DNA of 64,000 nt from positions 1,860,001 to 1,924,000 of the forward strand of contig NZ_CP022990.1 of NCBI RefSeq assembly GCF_002278075.1, given 5' to 3'. The stretch's first letter is position 1; each line of letters begins with the position of its first letter. This stretch comes from Paraburkholderia aromaticivorans (GTDB taxonomy: Bacteria > Pseudomonadota > Gammaproteobacteria > Burkholderiales > Burkholderiaceae). The position numbers were made by a program, and so were the translations under genes. Shown here piece by piece: positions 34,418 to 43,499 of the stretch. Below the pieces are notes generated by a model, which was not told the DNA's origin, ran no database searches, and saw nothing but the letters and a program-made list of their open reading frames with translations.

Positions 34418-35413
34418 ATGCAATACCGCAAATTCGGCCGCACCGGCCTAACCGTTTCGCGCCTGTGTCTCGGCACGATGACCTTCGGCCTGCAGACCGG
34501 AGAAGAAGACTCGCACCGCATTCTCGACACGGCGGCGGATGCCGGCGTGAACTTCATCGACACCGCCAATGTGTATCCGCTTGGCGGCGGCGAGAATATT
34601 GCCGGCCGCACGGAGGAGATCGTCGGGCGCTGGCTGAAGGGCAAACGCGAGCGCTTCATTCTCGCGACGAAGGCGGTGGGCAAGATGGGACCGTCGGCGT
34701 GGGATCAGGGCGGGTCGCGCAAACATCTGCTGGATGCCATCGACGCCTCGTTGCAGCGCCTCGGCACGGATTACGTGGACCTCTACCAGCTTCACTCCGA
34801 CGACGCGAACACGCCGCTCGACGAAACGCTGGAAGCGCTGGACGTGATCGTGCGATCAGGCAAGGCGCGCTATATCGGCGTATCGAACTTTCTTGCCTAT
34901 CGGCTCGCGCGCGCGTTGGGCCGCGCCGATGTCCTGCGCGTGGCGCGTTTCGTCTCCGTACAGCCTCGTTATAACCTGCTGTTCCGCCAGATCGAGCGGG
35001 AACTGCTGCCTCTCGCGGACGAAGAGCAATTGGCCGTGATGCCGTACAACCCGCTCGCGGGCGGCCTGCTCACGGGCAAACATCAACTGGATGCAACACC
35101 GGCGTCCGGGCGTTTCACCGAAACCGTCGGCAAGGCCGGCGCGATGTATCAGCAGCGGTACTGGCATAAACGCGAGTTCGAAACGATCGAGCAACTGAAA
35201 GCCATCGTGGCGCCGACCGGCGAATCGCTGACGCGGGTTTCGCTTGCCTGGGTGCTGTCGAACCCGCTCGTCACATCGGCGATTATCGGCGCGAGCCGCG
35301 CCGAGCAATTGAGCGATACGCTCGCGGCTTCCGAACTCGTGCTCGATTCTCAGATCAAGACGCAGCTCGATGAAGCGAGCGTGGCATACCGTTGGGGTGA
35401 CGCGGCGCGCTAA
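34418..35413 (+). CDS. Aldo/keto reductase
   Basis: 331 residues of the AKR superfamily. It starts MQYRKFGRTGLTVSRLCLG. Catalytic residues: Asp and Tyr in FIDTANVYPLGG (about 48-59), Lys in LATKAVG, His in YQLHSDD. The NADP-binding end is seen in TSAIIGASRAEQLSDTL. It reduces aldehydes or sugars with NADPH. It is divergent from the iron receptor across a long gap and convergent with the glucokinase-like gene. Confidence 0.9.
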   Translation: MQYRKFGRTGLTVSRLCLGTMTFGLQTGEEDSHRILDTAADAGVNFIDTANVYPLGGGENIAGRTEEIVGRWLKGKRERFILATKAVGKMGPSAWDQGGSRKHLLDAIDASLQRLGTDYVDLYQLHSDDANTPLDETLEALDVIVRSGKARYIGVSNFLAYRLARALGRADVLRVARFVSVQPRYNLLFRQIERELLPLADEEQLAVMPYNPLAGGLLTGKHQLDATPASGRFTETVGKAGAMYQQRYWHKREFETIEQLKAIVAPTGESLTRVSLAWVLSNPLVTSAIIGASRAEQLSDTLAASELVLDSQIKTQLDEASVAYRWGDAAR

Positions 35414-35455
35414 GCGCAAGCGCCTGCCGCGAGGGCGGCAGGCACCGCGTGACAA

Positions 35456-36256
35456 TCACATGAAGCGGCCCGTGCGTTCATTCGGCTCCGGCAATGACCG
35501 CGACTCACGCATGGACTTCGCATGCCAGAGACGCGCGCCGCCTTCGATGCCGGCATCGTTCGAAACGGTCGCCACGTTTGCCGGCAGATCGAACTTGAGT
35601 CGCGCGGCGTTGCCGCCGCCAATCCACAATCTGTCGTAATTCACCAGTGCGTTCAGAATCCCGATCACTTTCTGAACGCGCCGGTTCCAGCGCTTGTTTC
35701 CGACTTTCTCGCGCGCCGCCTCGCCGATGTATTCGTCGTACGCCACGCCCTTCTTGCTGACCGGGTGATGCGCAAGCTCCAGATGGGGCATCAGTTCACC
35801 GTCGCGAAACATCGCCGTTCCCGCGCCCGTGCCCAATGTCAGCACGAATTCGAGCCCCTGGCCTTCGATCGCGGCGAAACCCTGCATCTCCGCGTCGTTG
35901 ATCATGCGAACCGGCAAGCCGCCCAGGCGCTGCGCCAGCGAATCGGCCAGCGGAACATCGTGCCAGCCTTCGACGCCAAAATGCGGCGCGGTCAAAATGC
36001 GGTTGTCGCGCACCACGCCCGGAAAACCGATCGACATGCGCGTAGGCGACTCCTGCTCAACGAGCGGCGCAACCAGCGTCGCCAACGCGTCCACGAGTTC
36101 ATCCGGCGTGCACGGGTGTGGCGTGGCTACCCGCACGCGCTCGGTCTTCATCTTGCCGTCCGCGTCGATGATCGAGGCTTTCAAGCCCGTGCCCCCAACG
36201 TCGATCGCCAGAATTCGCTCGGTGCTGCTTCTCACTTTCGTCTTACGTGTGGCCAC
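35456..36256 (-). CDS. ROK-family polyphosphate-glucokinase-like kinase
   Basis: 266 residues from GTG 36256 behind GGGGGAC. The phosphate loop ILAIDVGGTGLKASIID is near the start. PTRMSIGFPGVVRDN and INDAEMQGFAAIEG follow, with LTLGTGAGTAMFRDGELMP next. ELAHHPVSKKG replaces the usual ROK zinc cysteine cluster, as in polyphosphate glucokinases, and LVNYDRLWIGGGNA closes the site. It would phosphorylate glucose with polyphosphate or ATP. It lies just downstream of zwf on the same strand, so glucose would pass directly to 6-phosphogluconate. A longer reading upstream overlaps the zwf end and is unlikely. Confidence 0.85.
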   Translation of the reverse strand: MATRKTKVRSSTERILAIDVGGTGLKASIIDADGKMKTERVRVATPHPCTPDELVDALATLVAPLVEQESPTRMSIGFPGVVRDNRILTAPHFGVEGWHDVPLADSLAQRLGGLPVRMINDAEMQGFAAIEGQGLEFVLTLGTGAGTAMFRDGELMPHLELAHHPVSKKGVAYDEYIGEAAREKVGNKRWNRRVQKVIGILNALVNYDRLWIGGGNAARLKFDLPANVATVSNDAGIEGGARLWHAKSMRESRSLPEPNERTGRFM

Positions 36257-36291
36257 GGTGTCCCCCGATTGTGTTGGTGCGGCTCGTTGAC

Positions 36292-37899
36292 TTACTTCTT
36301 CTGCACTGCATCCTGTTTCAGCGGCCGCCATGCGTGGCCGCAGCGCGCCAATAGCGCGTCTGCTTGCGCGGGACCTTCGCTGCCGGCCGCATAACCATGC
36401 ACCGGCATAGCGCCGCCGGATTTCGGATGCAGCACATCATCCACAGCGCACCAGCTCGTTTCGATACTGTCGGCACGCTGGAATAGCGTCTCGTCGCCAA
36501 GCATGCAGTCGTAAAGCAAGGTTTCGTAACCCACGTTCGCCTGTTCCGCAAAGAAGTCGCCATAGGCGAATAACGACTGCACCGCACCGATCTGCATGAC
36601 CGGGCCCGGTCTTTTCACGTTGAAGTCGAAGCTCGTCCCGTGCGCGGGATCGATGCGCAAGGTCAGCACGTTCGGCGTGAGGGCGTCGACGGGCGTGTCG
36701 CGAAACAGGCGGAACGGCACCGGTTTCAGTTGCACCGAGATTTCCGTACGACGCGCGGCCAACCGCTTGCCGGTGCGCAGATAGAACGGCACCCCGGCCC
36801 AGCGCCAGTTTTCGACGAACACGCGCGCCGCGGCGTAGGTTTCCGTCGTGCTGTCCGGCGCGACGTCCGGTTCCTCGCGGTAGCCGGCGCCCGCCGGCCC
36901 CTTGTCGTATTGACCGAACACCACGTCCTCCGGCGTCAGCGGCTGGATCGCGTCGAAGATTTCAGCCTTCCTGTCGCGCACGGCTTCCGCGTCGAACGAA
37001 TTGGGTGGCTCCATGGCGACCATGCCGAGCAACTGGAACAGATGGTTCGGCACCATGTCGCGGAATGCGCCGGTTTGTTCGTAGAACTTGCCGCGCCCTT
37101 CCACGCCGATCGTTTCCGAAGCGGTGATCTGCACGCTGTCGATATACTCGCGCCGCCATATCGGTTCGAACAGCGCATTGGCGAAACGCACCGCGAGAAT
37201 GCTCTGCACGGTGTCCTTGCCGAGAAAGTGATCGATGCGGTACACCTGCGTTTCTTTCGCGTACGACAGGATATGCGCATTCAGATCGCGTGCCGAAGCG
37301 AGATCGGTGCCGAACGGTTTCTCGATCACGAGCCGGCGGAAGCCGCCGCCTTCGCCCTCCTTCAACAAACCCGCTTTGCCGAGACGCTCGACGATCGGTT
37401 CGAAAAAACGCGAGCTGACCGCGAGATAGAAGATCACGTTACCGCCCGGCGTTTGCTCGAGCTTCTGCTTGAGCTTCGCGAAGGTATCGTCGGTTTCGAA
37501 TTCGCCCGCCATGTATTCGAGCCGCTGCGCGACCCAGTCCCATGCCTGGTCGTCGAGCTTGCCGGCGTGGAAGGTGCTGGCCTTGTCCGCGGCAAACTGT
37601 TCGAGCGACTGATGCAGATCATCGCGCCACGCGCTCGTCTCGCGTTCGCCATGATTCACGCCGATGATTTTCATGCCGCCGTCGAGCAGGCTGTCCACCG
37701 CGAGGTTATAGAGCGCCGGCATGAGGAGCCGTTTGGTGAGATCGCCGCCGGCACCGAAGATCACCAACGTGCACGGCGGCGCAGGCCATTTGCCCGCCGG
37801 CGATGCCGGCGCTTCCTGCGGGCTCGCGCTGACTTTGCAGCTGGCCGACTGATTCGCGGCGGGACGATTGGAGGCTCGGTTATTCGGTGTAGTCGACAT
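36292..37899 (-). CDS. zwf: Glucose-6-phosphate 1-dehydrogenase
   Basis: 535 residues from ATG 37899. NAD(P) loop VIFGAGGDLTKRLLMPAL begins near residue 46, after an unusual Ala/Pro/Ser-rich N-terminal extension of about 40 residues that is absent in E. coli Zwf. The active-site motif is RIDHFLGKDTVQ and the sugar-binding part EKPFGTDLASARDLN. The C-terminal half has the usual FYLRTGKRLAARRTE and DEAWRFVEP-like ending. It oxidises glucose 6-phosphate in the oxidative pentose phosphate / Entner-Doudoroff entry. The polyphosphate-glucokinase-like gene follows on the same strand. Confidence 0.95.
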   Translation of the reverse strand: MSTTPNNRASNRPAANQSASCKVSASPQEAPASPAGKWPAPPCTLVIFGAGGDLTKRLLMPALYNLAVDSLLDGGMKIIGVNHGERETSAWRDDLHQSLEQFAADKASTFHAGKLDDQAWDWVAQRLEYMAGEFETDDTFAKLKQKLEQTPGGNVIFYLAVSSRFFEPIVERLGKAGLLKEGEGGGFRRLVIEKPFGTDLASARDLNAHILSYAKETQVYRIDHFLGKDTVQSILAVRFANALFEPIWRREYIDSVQITASETIGVEGRGKFYEQTGAFRDMVPNHLFQLLGMVAMEPPNSFDAEAVRDRKAEIFDAIQPLTPEDVVFGQYDKGPAGAGYREEPDVAPDSTTETYAAARVFVENWRWAGVPFYLRTGKRLAARRTEISVQLKPVPFRLFRDTPVDALTPNVLTLRIDPAHGTSFDFNVKRPGPVMQIGAVQSLFAYGDFFAEQANVGYETLLYDCMLGDETLFQRADSIETSWCAVDDVLHPKSGGAMPVHGYAAGSEGPAQADALLARCGHAWRPLKQDAVQKK

Positions 37900-38058
37900 G
37901 GGTTTCACTTTTGAAAACCAATGGAACGAACGTGGTGATATAAGAAAGACCACGCTGGAACCCACACAGTTCAAAAACCGCCATGCGACCTGCTCGCCGT
38001 GCGATGTTGTATGGCTTATGTAACCTCGCCAACCTCAGTCAGCTCACCCTCGCCCGCA

Positions 38059-40881
38059 CTATTTGACCGATGCGTGCGCTGGCTCGGGCACGGATGCGGG
38101 CACGGATGCGGGCGCGGACTCGGGCCGGCTTGCCGCCGCGGTGGCTTGCGCCGAAGCTGAAGCCGGCACCGGCGCCCGGTCCGGTTCGCCCGTCAACGGC
38201 ACGTTGCCCGATGCGCCCATTACGCGCGGCTGGAACAGCAAGGCGACCAGCCCGGTCCAGCCGGTTTGATGCGAAGCGCCCACACCGCGCCCGTTATCGC
38301 CATGGAAATACTCATGGAACAGGATCAGATCGCGCGAACGCGGGTCGGTCTGCAACAGGGGATAAGCGCCCATCACCGGACGCTCGCCGTCCTTGTTCTT
38401 AAGAAACAGCGTGGTGCAACGGCGCGCCAGTTCGTCGCCAATTTCGCTTAGCGTGAACGCCTGGCCCGAGCCGGTTGGATACTCCACTTTGAACTCGTCG
38501 CCATAGTAGCGATGAAATTCGTACAGCGACTCGATCAGCAGATAGTTCACCGGCACCCACACCGGACCGCGCCAGTTCGAATTGCCACCGAACACACGCG
38601 TATCGGATTCAGCCGGCAAATACTTCACGGTAAAACTGTCGCCATTGTGATTGAAGACGAACGGCTGATCGCGATGGACGCGCGAAAGTGCCCGCACGCC
38701 ATGATCGGAAAGGAATTCGCTCTCGTCGAGCGCACGGCGCAGCAACGCTTTCATCCGATGCCCGCGCAACAGCGAGAGCAGGAGCGAATTGCCCTTGCCC
38801 GGCTCGTTCCAGCGAGAAACCAGCTTCGCCAGATCCGGGCGATGTTCAAGGAACCAGACAAGCCGCTCACGCAAGCCCGGCAATTCGCCATGCAGACGCT
38901 CCTCCAGCACGTGCACGGCGAACAGTGGAATCAGACCCACGATCGAGCGCAACCGCATCGGAAAGGTGCTGCCGTCCGGCAAACGCAGCTTGTCGTAAAA
39001 GAACTCGTCCTCGCTGTCCCACAGTCCTGTATCGCAGCCGTCGTCGCAACTCACGGCCTGGGCGATATACAGAAAGTGCTCAAAGAACTTCACGCCGATG
39101 TCGACGAAAACATGGTTGGCGTATGCCAGTTCGAGCGCGATACGCATCAGGTCGAGCGCGTACGCGGCCATCCATGCGGTACCGTCGGCCTGGTCGATGT
39201 GGCCGCCGGTCGGCAGCGGCGACGAGCGGTCGAAAATGCCGACGTTGTCCAGCCCGAGAAAGCCGCCCTGAAAAATATTGTGGCCGTCGGCGTCCTTGCG
39301 GTTCACCCACCAGGAGAAATTCAGCAGCAGTTTATGGAAGACGAGTTCGAGAAAATCGCGATCCGCCTTGCCGGTGAGCGCGCGGTCGATTTCATACACG
39401 CGCCACGCCGCCCACGCATGCACCGGCGGATTGGCATCCCCGAACGCCCATTCATAGGCGGGGATCTGACCATTCGGATGCTGATAGCGGTCCTTCACCA
39501 GCAACAGCAATTGCCGTTTCGCGAACGCCGGGTCGATCAGCGCGAACGCGGCGGCATGAAACGCCAGATCCCACGACGCGTACCACGGGTATTCCCACTT
39601 GTCGGGCATCGACACGATGTCCGCGTTGCACAGGTGCCGCCAGTCCATATTGCGGCCGCGTTTGCGGCTTGCAGGCGGCGCCGGCTGAAGCGGGTCGCCC
39701 TCGAGCCAGCGCTGCACGTCGTACTGGTAGTACTGCTTCGACCACAACATGCCGGCGAGCGCCTGACGCTGCACGAGGCGCGCGTCGGGGTCGGTCAGGT
39801 CGTGTTGCAGCGCGCCATAGAATTCGTCGGCCTCGGCGATGCGGTGCGCGAATATCGCGTCGGCATCGAACTGCGAGTCAGCGGGACTCGACAGCGGGCG
39901 CCAGCGCATGTACACCACGGCACGTCCGTGAGGCCCTAGTTCGATCGACGCATGCGCGCCGGCCTTGGTGCCCGCGTTGCGGCGAATCGCGTCTTCATCG
40001 CCGTGCACGAGATAGTCGTTGAAGCCGTCTTTGAAAGGACCCACGCCGTCCATGTTGAAGAGGCGCTTCACATTGGTGTCGTTCTCGCAGAAGAGCCACG
40101 TCACCGGCGCGTCTTTCGACCAGGCTGTGACGACGATCGGTTCCTGGCCATGCTGGTGCCCGACCACGTGCGCCTCGCCGTCGTGGTCCGCGCCGGCGAC
40201 GAGCGAAGGCTTGTCCTTGTTCCCCTTCCACGACCACGAATTGCGCGCCCAGATCTGCGGCAGTACATCCAGTGAGGCCGGTTGATCCGCCCGATTCTCG
40301 ATGGTCACGCGCATGAAGATGTCATCCGGCGCGTGTTTTGCGTATTCCACCTGCACGTCGAAGTAGCGCAAATCGTCGAATACGCCCGTGTCGAGAATTT
40401 CGTACTCCGGCATGTCGCCGCCGCGGCGCGCATTTTCCTGAATGAGGTCCTCGTAAGGATAGGCGGCGTGCGGGTACTTGTAGAGCATGCGCATGTACGA
40501 ATGCGTGGGCGTGCCGTCGATGTAAAAGTACAGCTCTTTCACATCTTCGCCGTGGTTGCCCTGGGCATTCGTGAGACCGAACAGGCGCTCCTTCAGGATC
40601 GCGTCCTTGCGATTCCATAGCGCGAGCGAAACGCACCAGCTCAGCTTGTCGTCGCCGAAACCGGCGATGCCGTCTTCGCCCCAGCGGTACGCGCGGCTGC
40701 GCGCATGGTCGTGCGGAAACGAGTCCCAGGCGGTGCCGTCCGCGCTGTAATCCTCGCGCACGGTGCCCCATTGACGCTCGCTGAGATACGGTCCCCAGCG
40801 CTGCCAATGCGCACAGTCGGCGGAATGGAGCCGTGAGCCCTCAATGGTGGCGAGCAGATTGGCAGCGCGCAGCGGTGGCAT
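38059..40881 (-). CDS. MGH1/GH63-like glucosidase
   Basis: 940 residues from ATG 40881. The N-terminal part reads RWGPYLSERQWGTVREDYSA and YRWGEDGIAGFGDDKLSWC; the (alpha/alpha)6 barrel follows: YPWYASWDLAFHAAAFALI, HPNGQIPAYEWAFGDANPP, DNVGIFDRSSPLP and TAWMAAYALDLMRIA. This is the large bacterial MGH1-type family related to GH63 mannosyl-oligosaccharide glucosidase. The likely catalytic Asp/Glu fall in DLAFH and the late C-terminal part. It probably cleaves glucosyl or glucosylglycerate-type substrates. The last 45 residues are a low-complexity Ala/Pro/Ser tail. The next gene, 52 bases upstream, is a debranching enzyme, so the two form an operon. Confidence 0.8.
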   Translation of the reverse strand: MPPLRAANLLATIEGSRLHSADCAHWQRWGPYLSERQWGTVREDYSADGTAWDSFPHDHARSRAYRWGEDGIAGFGDDKLSWCVSLALWNRKDAILKERLFGLTNAQGNHGEDVKELYFYIDGTPTHSYMRMLYKYPHAAYPYEDLIQENARRGGDMPEYEILDTGVFDDLRYFDVQVEYAKHAPDDIFMRVTIENRADQPASLDVLPQIWARNSWSWKGNKDKPSLVAGADHDGEAHVVGHQHGQEPIVVTAWSKDAPVTWLFCENDTNVKRLFNMDGVGPFKDGFNDYLVHGDEDAIRRNAGTKAGAHASIELGPHGRAVVYMRWRPLSSPADSQFDADAIFAHRIAEADEFYGALQHDLTDPDARLVQRQALAGMLWSKQYYQYDVQRWLEGDPLQPAPPASRKRGRNMDWRHLCNADIVSMPDKWEYPWYASWDLAFHAAAFALIDPAFAKRQLLLLVKDRYQHPNGQIPAYEWAFGDANPPVHAWAAWRVYEIDRALTGKADRDFLELVFHKLLLNFSWWVNRKDADGHNIFQGGFLGLDNVGIFDRSSPLPTGGHIDQADGTAWMAAYALDLMRIALELAYANHVFVDIGVKFFEHFLYIAQAVSCDDGCDTGLWDSEDEFFYDKLRLPDGSTFPMRLRSIVGLIPLFAVHVLEERLHGELPGLRERLVWFLEHRPDLAKLVSRWNEPGKGNSLLLSLLRGHRMKALLRRALDESEFLSDHGVRALSRVHRDQPFVFNHNGDSFTVKYLPAESDTRVFGGNSNWRGPVWVPVNYLLIESLYEFHRYYGDEFKVEYPTGSGQAFTLSEIGDELARRCTTLFLKNKDGERPVMGAYPLLQTDPRSRDLILFHEYFHGDNGRGVGASHQTGWTGLVALLFQPRVMGASGNVPLTGEPDRAPVPASASAQATAAASRPESAPASVPASVPEPAHASVK

Positions 40882-40932
40882 GACTACGTCCTTGCATCGG
40901 GCTTGGCGGTGGGACACACATCGTAGCGCGGT

Positions 40933-42915
40933 TTAGGCGCCGGTGGTCGGCAACCGGGCAAGCAGCGTTTCCATGCGCCGCAGCTCCCCGAGCGACCAGG
41001 CCTGAAAGGGCGTGCCGGCCGGCGCGTGCGGCGCGTCGCCATCGGCGATTTCAGAGAGGTGGTCGAGACCGGCATGATCGAGATGCGCGTAGAGCGGGTC
41101 GAGAAAGCGCGCTTTCGCCTGCATGCGTGCATCCGCCGCGCCGCCGTGCACTCGCAGCCACGCTTCGACAAACGGTCCGAGCAGCCACGGCCACGAGGTT
41201 CCTTGATGATAGGCGCCATCGCGCTCCAGTGGCGACCCGCCGTAGTGTCCGCGATAGGCCGGGTCGGACGGTGCGAGCGTCCTCAGTCCCAGCGGCGTGA
41301 GCAACTGCGCTTCGACCTGGCCGAGCACCGCGCGCGCCGCCGCGCCGTCGAGCAGCGGAAACGGCAGGCCGCCGATGGCGAAGATCTGGTTGGGGCGAAC
41401 CGAGCGGTCTATCGCGCCCTTCACGTGATCGACATCCACGTTGTCGAAGAGCGCTTGCGTGGCCGGATCGATGAAGCGTTCATGAAACGCTTGCAACGCC
41501 CGCTCCGCGGCCGGTTGCCAGCGCGGATTCCACGTTGCTGCAATGCGCAATGCGTTGATCCAGAGAGCCTGCACTTCAACCGGCTTGCCGATGCGGGGCG
41601 TCACCACCCAGTCGCCGACTTTCGCATCCATCCACGTGAGTTGCACGCCGGGCACGCCGGCGCTGAGCAGGCCGTCGTCGGGGGATGCCTGGATGTTGAA
41701 GCGCGTGCCTTTCGTGTAGCCCGTGAGAATGGCTTCGCTCGCCTCTTGCAGGCGCTGCCGCGTCGCGTCGCTCGCATGATGCGTCGCCAGATAGTCGTGC
41801 ACGGCGACGATAAACCACAACGAGGCATCGACGGAGTTGTACTCCGGCGTGTCGCCGTAGTCGGGGAAGCGATTGGGCAGCATGCCTTCGGATAGCGTGC
41901 CCGACCATTCGAGCAGAATCGCTTCAGCGTCGTCGAGGCGGCCCGAGGCGATCAGCAAACCGCGCATCGCGATGAAGGTGTCGCGTCCCCAGTCGGTGAA
42001 CCACGGAAAACCCGCGAGGATCGTGCGGCCTTCATTGCGTTCGACCACGTAGGCGTCGGCCGAACGTTGCAGGCGCGAGCCGAGCGCGTCGCGGCGCTGT
42101 TGTTCGACACGCGCGAGTTCTGTCGCGTGCGCGGCTGCCGCTTGCGCATTGGCCGATGGCGTTACGCTCGTGGCGCCAGAGGCGCTGAGAATCATGACCG
42201 CTTCGCCGTCGGCGAGATTGAAGCCGAATACGCCGGGCGTCGCGAGGTCTTCACTGAAATCGAGACCACGTTCCTGCTCGCGAACGTAGCAGAAGTGGCG
42301 ATACCAGTCCGGCGCGTGCATGTAGGCGCCATTCGTCGCGCAATGGATCACCGGTAGATCGCCGTAGGGTTGCCAGTTCACGCAGGCCCCGTCGTCGCTC
42401 GCCTCAGCGTTGAAGTTGAACGCGGCGTTTTCATGATGCAGTGCGTGGTAGTCGCGACCCGATAGCAGCGGCCTGACTTTCAATGTGAAAAGACCCGTTT
42501 CAGCCGTGTTCGCCGCACTTTCCAGACGCCAGCGCAACACAGTCTCGCGGCTTGCCTTGCTGACAAACACCTCGGCGGTCAATACGAGTTTCGCATCGAT
42601 CTGCACACGCCACGTCGGCCACGGGGCGGTGTCGAACGCCACCAGGCTCGCCGTCAGGTCTGGATAGATCACGTCCGGCACGTATCGCTGCATGCTCAGC
42701 GGATAACGCTGGCCATTCGCTTCGAGCCACGCCTCCACGCCGTTGACAAGCACCACACGCCCGCCGGGCGCGCGCGTCGCGGCGAGCAGCAAGGCGTGGT
42801 AACGGCGTGTGCGTAGCGTGCCGACAGTGCCCGACGCGAACCCGCCGAAGCCGTCCGCTTCCAGCCATTCGTCTTCGAGACGCGTGATGTCGAAAGGTCG
42901 TTCGCTGTGTGTCAT
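40933..42915 (-). CDS. Glycogen debranching enzyme / amylo-alpha-1,6-glucosidase-like (GH133-type)
   Basis: 660 residues. An N-terminal beta-rich domain (about 15-280: ADGFGGFASGTVGTLRTRRY, HALLLAATRAPGG) is followed by an (alpha/alpha)6 glucosidase domain (FPWFTDWGRDTFIAMRGLL near 300, YNSVDASLWFIVAVHDYL near 355, and the late YHQGTSWPWLLGPFVEAW). This is the archaeal/bacterial GDE_C-type family that removes alpha-1,6 branches. Position next to the MGH1-like gene and near zwf and a glucokinase suggests glucan or trehalose/glycogen turnover. Confidence 0.85.
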   Translation of the reverse strand: MTHSERPFDITRLEDEWLEADGFGGFASGTVGTLRTRRYHALLLAATRAPGGRVVLVNGVEAWLEANGQRYPLSMQRYVPDVIYPDLTASLVAFDTAPWPTWRVQIDAKLVLTAEVFVSKASRETVLRWRLESAANTAETGLFTLKVRPLLSGRDYHALHHENAAFNFNAEASDDGACVNWQPYGDLPVIHCATNGAYMHAPDWYRHFCYVREQERGLDFSEDLATPGVFGFNLADGEAVMILSASGATSVTPSANAQAAAAHATELARVEQQRRDALGSRLQRSADAYVVERNEGRTILAGFPWFTDWGRDTFIAMRGLLIASGRLDDAEAILLEWSGTLSEGMLPNRFPDYGDTPEYNSVDASLWFIVAVHDYLATHHASDATRQRLQEASEAILTGYTKGTRFNIQASPDDGLLSAGVPGVQLTWMDAKVGDWVVTPRIGKPVEVQALWINALRIAATWNPRWQPAAERALQAFHERFIDPATQALFDNVDVDHVKGAIDRSVRPNQIFAIGGLPFPLLDGAAARAVLGQVEAQLLTPLGLRTLAPSDPAYRGHYGGSPLERDGAYHQGTSWPWLLGPFVEAWLRVHGGAADARMQAKARFLDPLYAHLDHAGLDHLSEIADGDAPHAPAGTPFQAWSLGELRRMETLLARLPTTGA

Positions 42916-43125
42916 GAACTTACCGGTTGAGCAGAGCCGTCAATCTTTCGGTGTGCCTGGACTTCAGGCCTATGGCGATACGGTGACCATTCTCCTACTT
43001 ATCACTTTCCGTTTCCTTTCGTTAAACCGACTCGCAGACGCAAGTTTTACCACTCGCAAACGTTTCACAATTATTTCTTGAAAGGGTTGGAGACTGCACC
43101 CGCCATCACGAAACCGGATGCAGAC

Positions 43126-43440
43126 ATGAGAAGAGACACACCCCTCGCGAGTGCCGCGTTGGTTGCGCTTGCAACTTTAGCGTTGAGCGGTTGCGGTGCA
43201 GACGATTCCGCACCATCGGCGGCCTCTTCATCGCCGGCCGTTGCCAACAACGATGCCGCGCCGGCTGCGGCGACATCGCCCGCTGCGCCGATCCTCAACG
43301 CATCCTCAACGCTCGCGGCGAACCCGGCGGCGGCGTCCGATCCGATCACGCAGGACATGCAAGCCAGTCTCGCCGCGGACAACCAGCAAGTCGCACCCGT
43401 CATGCATTACGCACCCGGCGACAGCGCCAGCAGCAACTGA
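43126..43440 (+). CDS. Small Ala/Pro-rich lipoprotein
   Basis: 104 residues from ATG 43126. The signal TPLASAALVALATLALSGC gives a lipobox LSGC; the mature part is Ala/Ser/Pro-rich and low in structure (AAPAAATSPAAPILNASS). The last part PITQDMQASLAADNQQVAP may be the only folded piece. It ends 59 bases before the phospholipase gene on the same strand, so the two are probably cotranscribed. Its role is unknown; it may act in export or attachment. Confidence 0.75.
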   Translation: MRRDTPLASAALVALATLALSGCGADDSAPSAASSSPAVANNDAAPAAATSPAAPILNASSTLAANPAAASDPITQDMQASLAADNQQVAPVMHYAPGDSASSN

Positions 43441-43499
43441 CCCGATTCCACCGGCGCGCCACGCGCGCTATTCTTTTCCCTCGCAGAAGGTGATATTCG

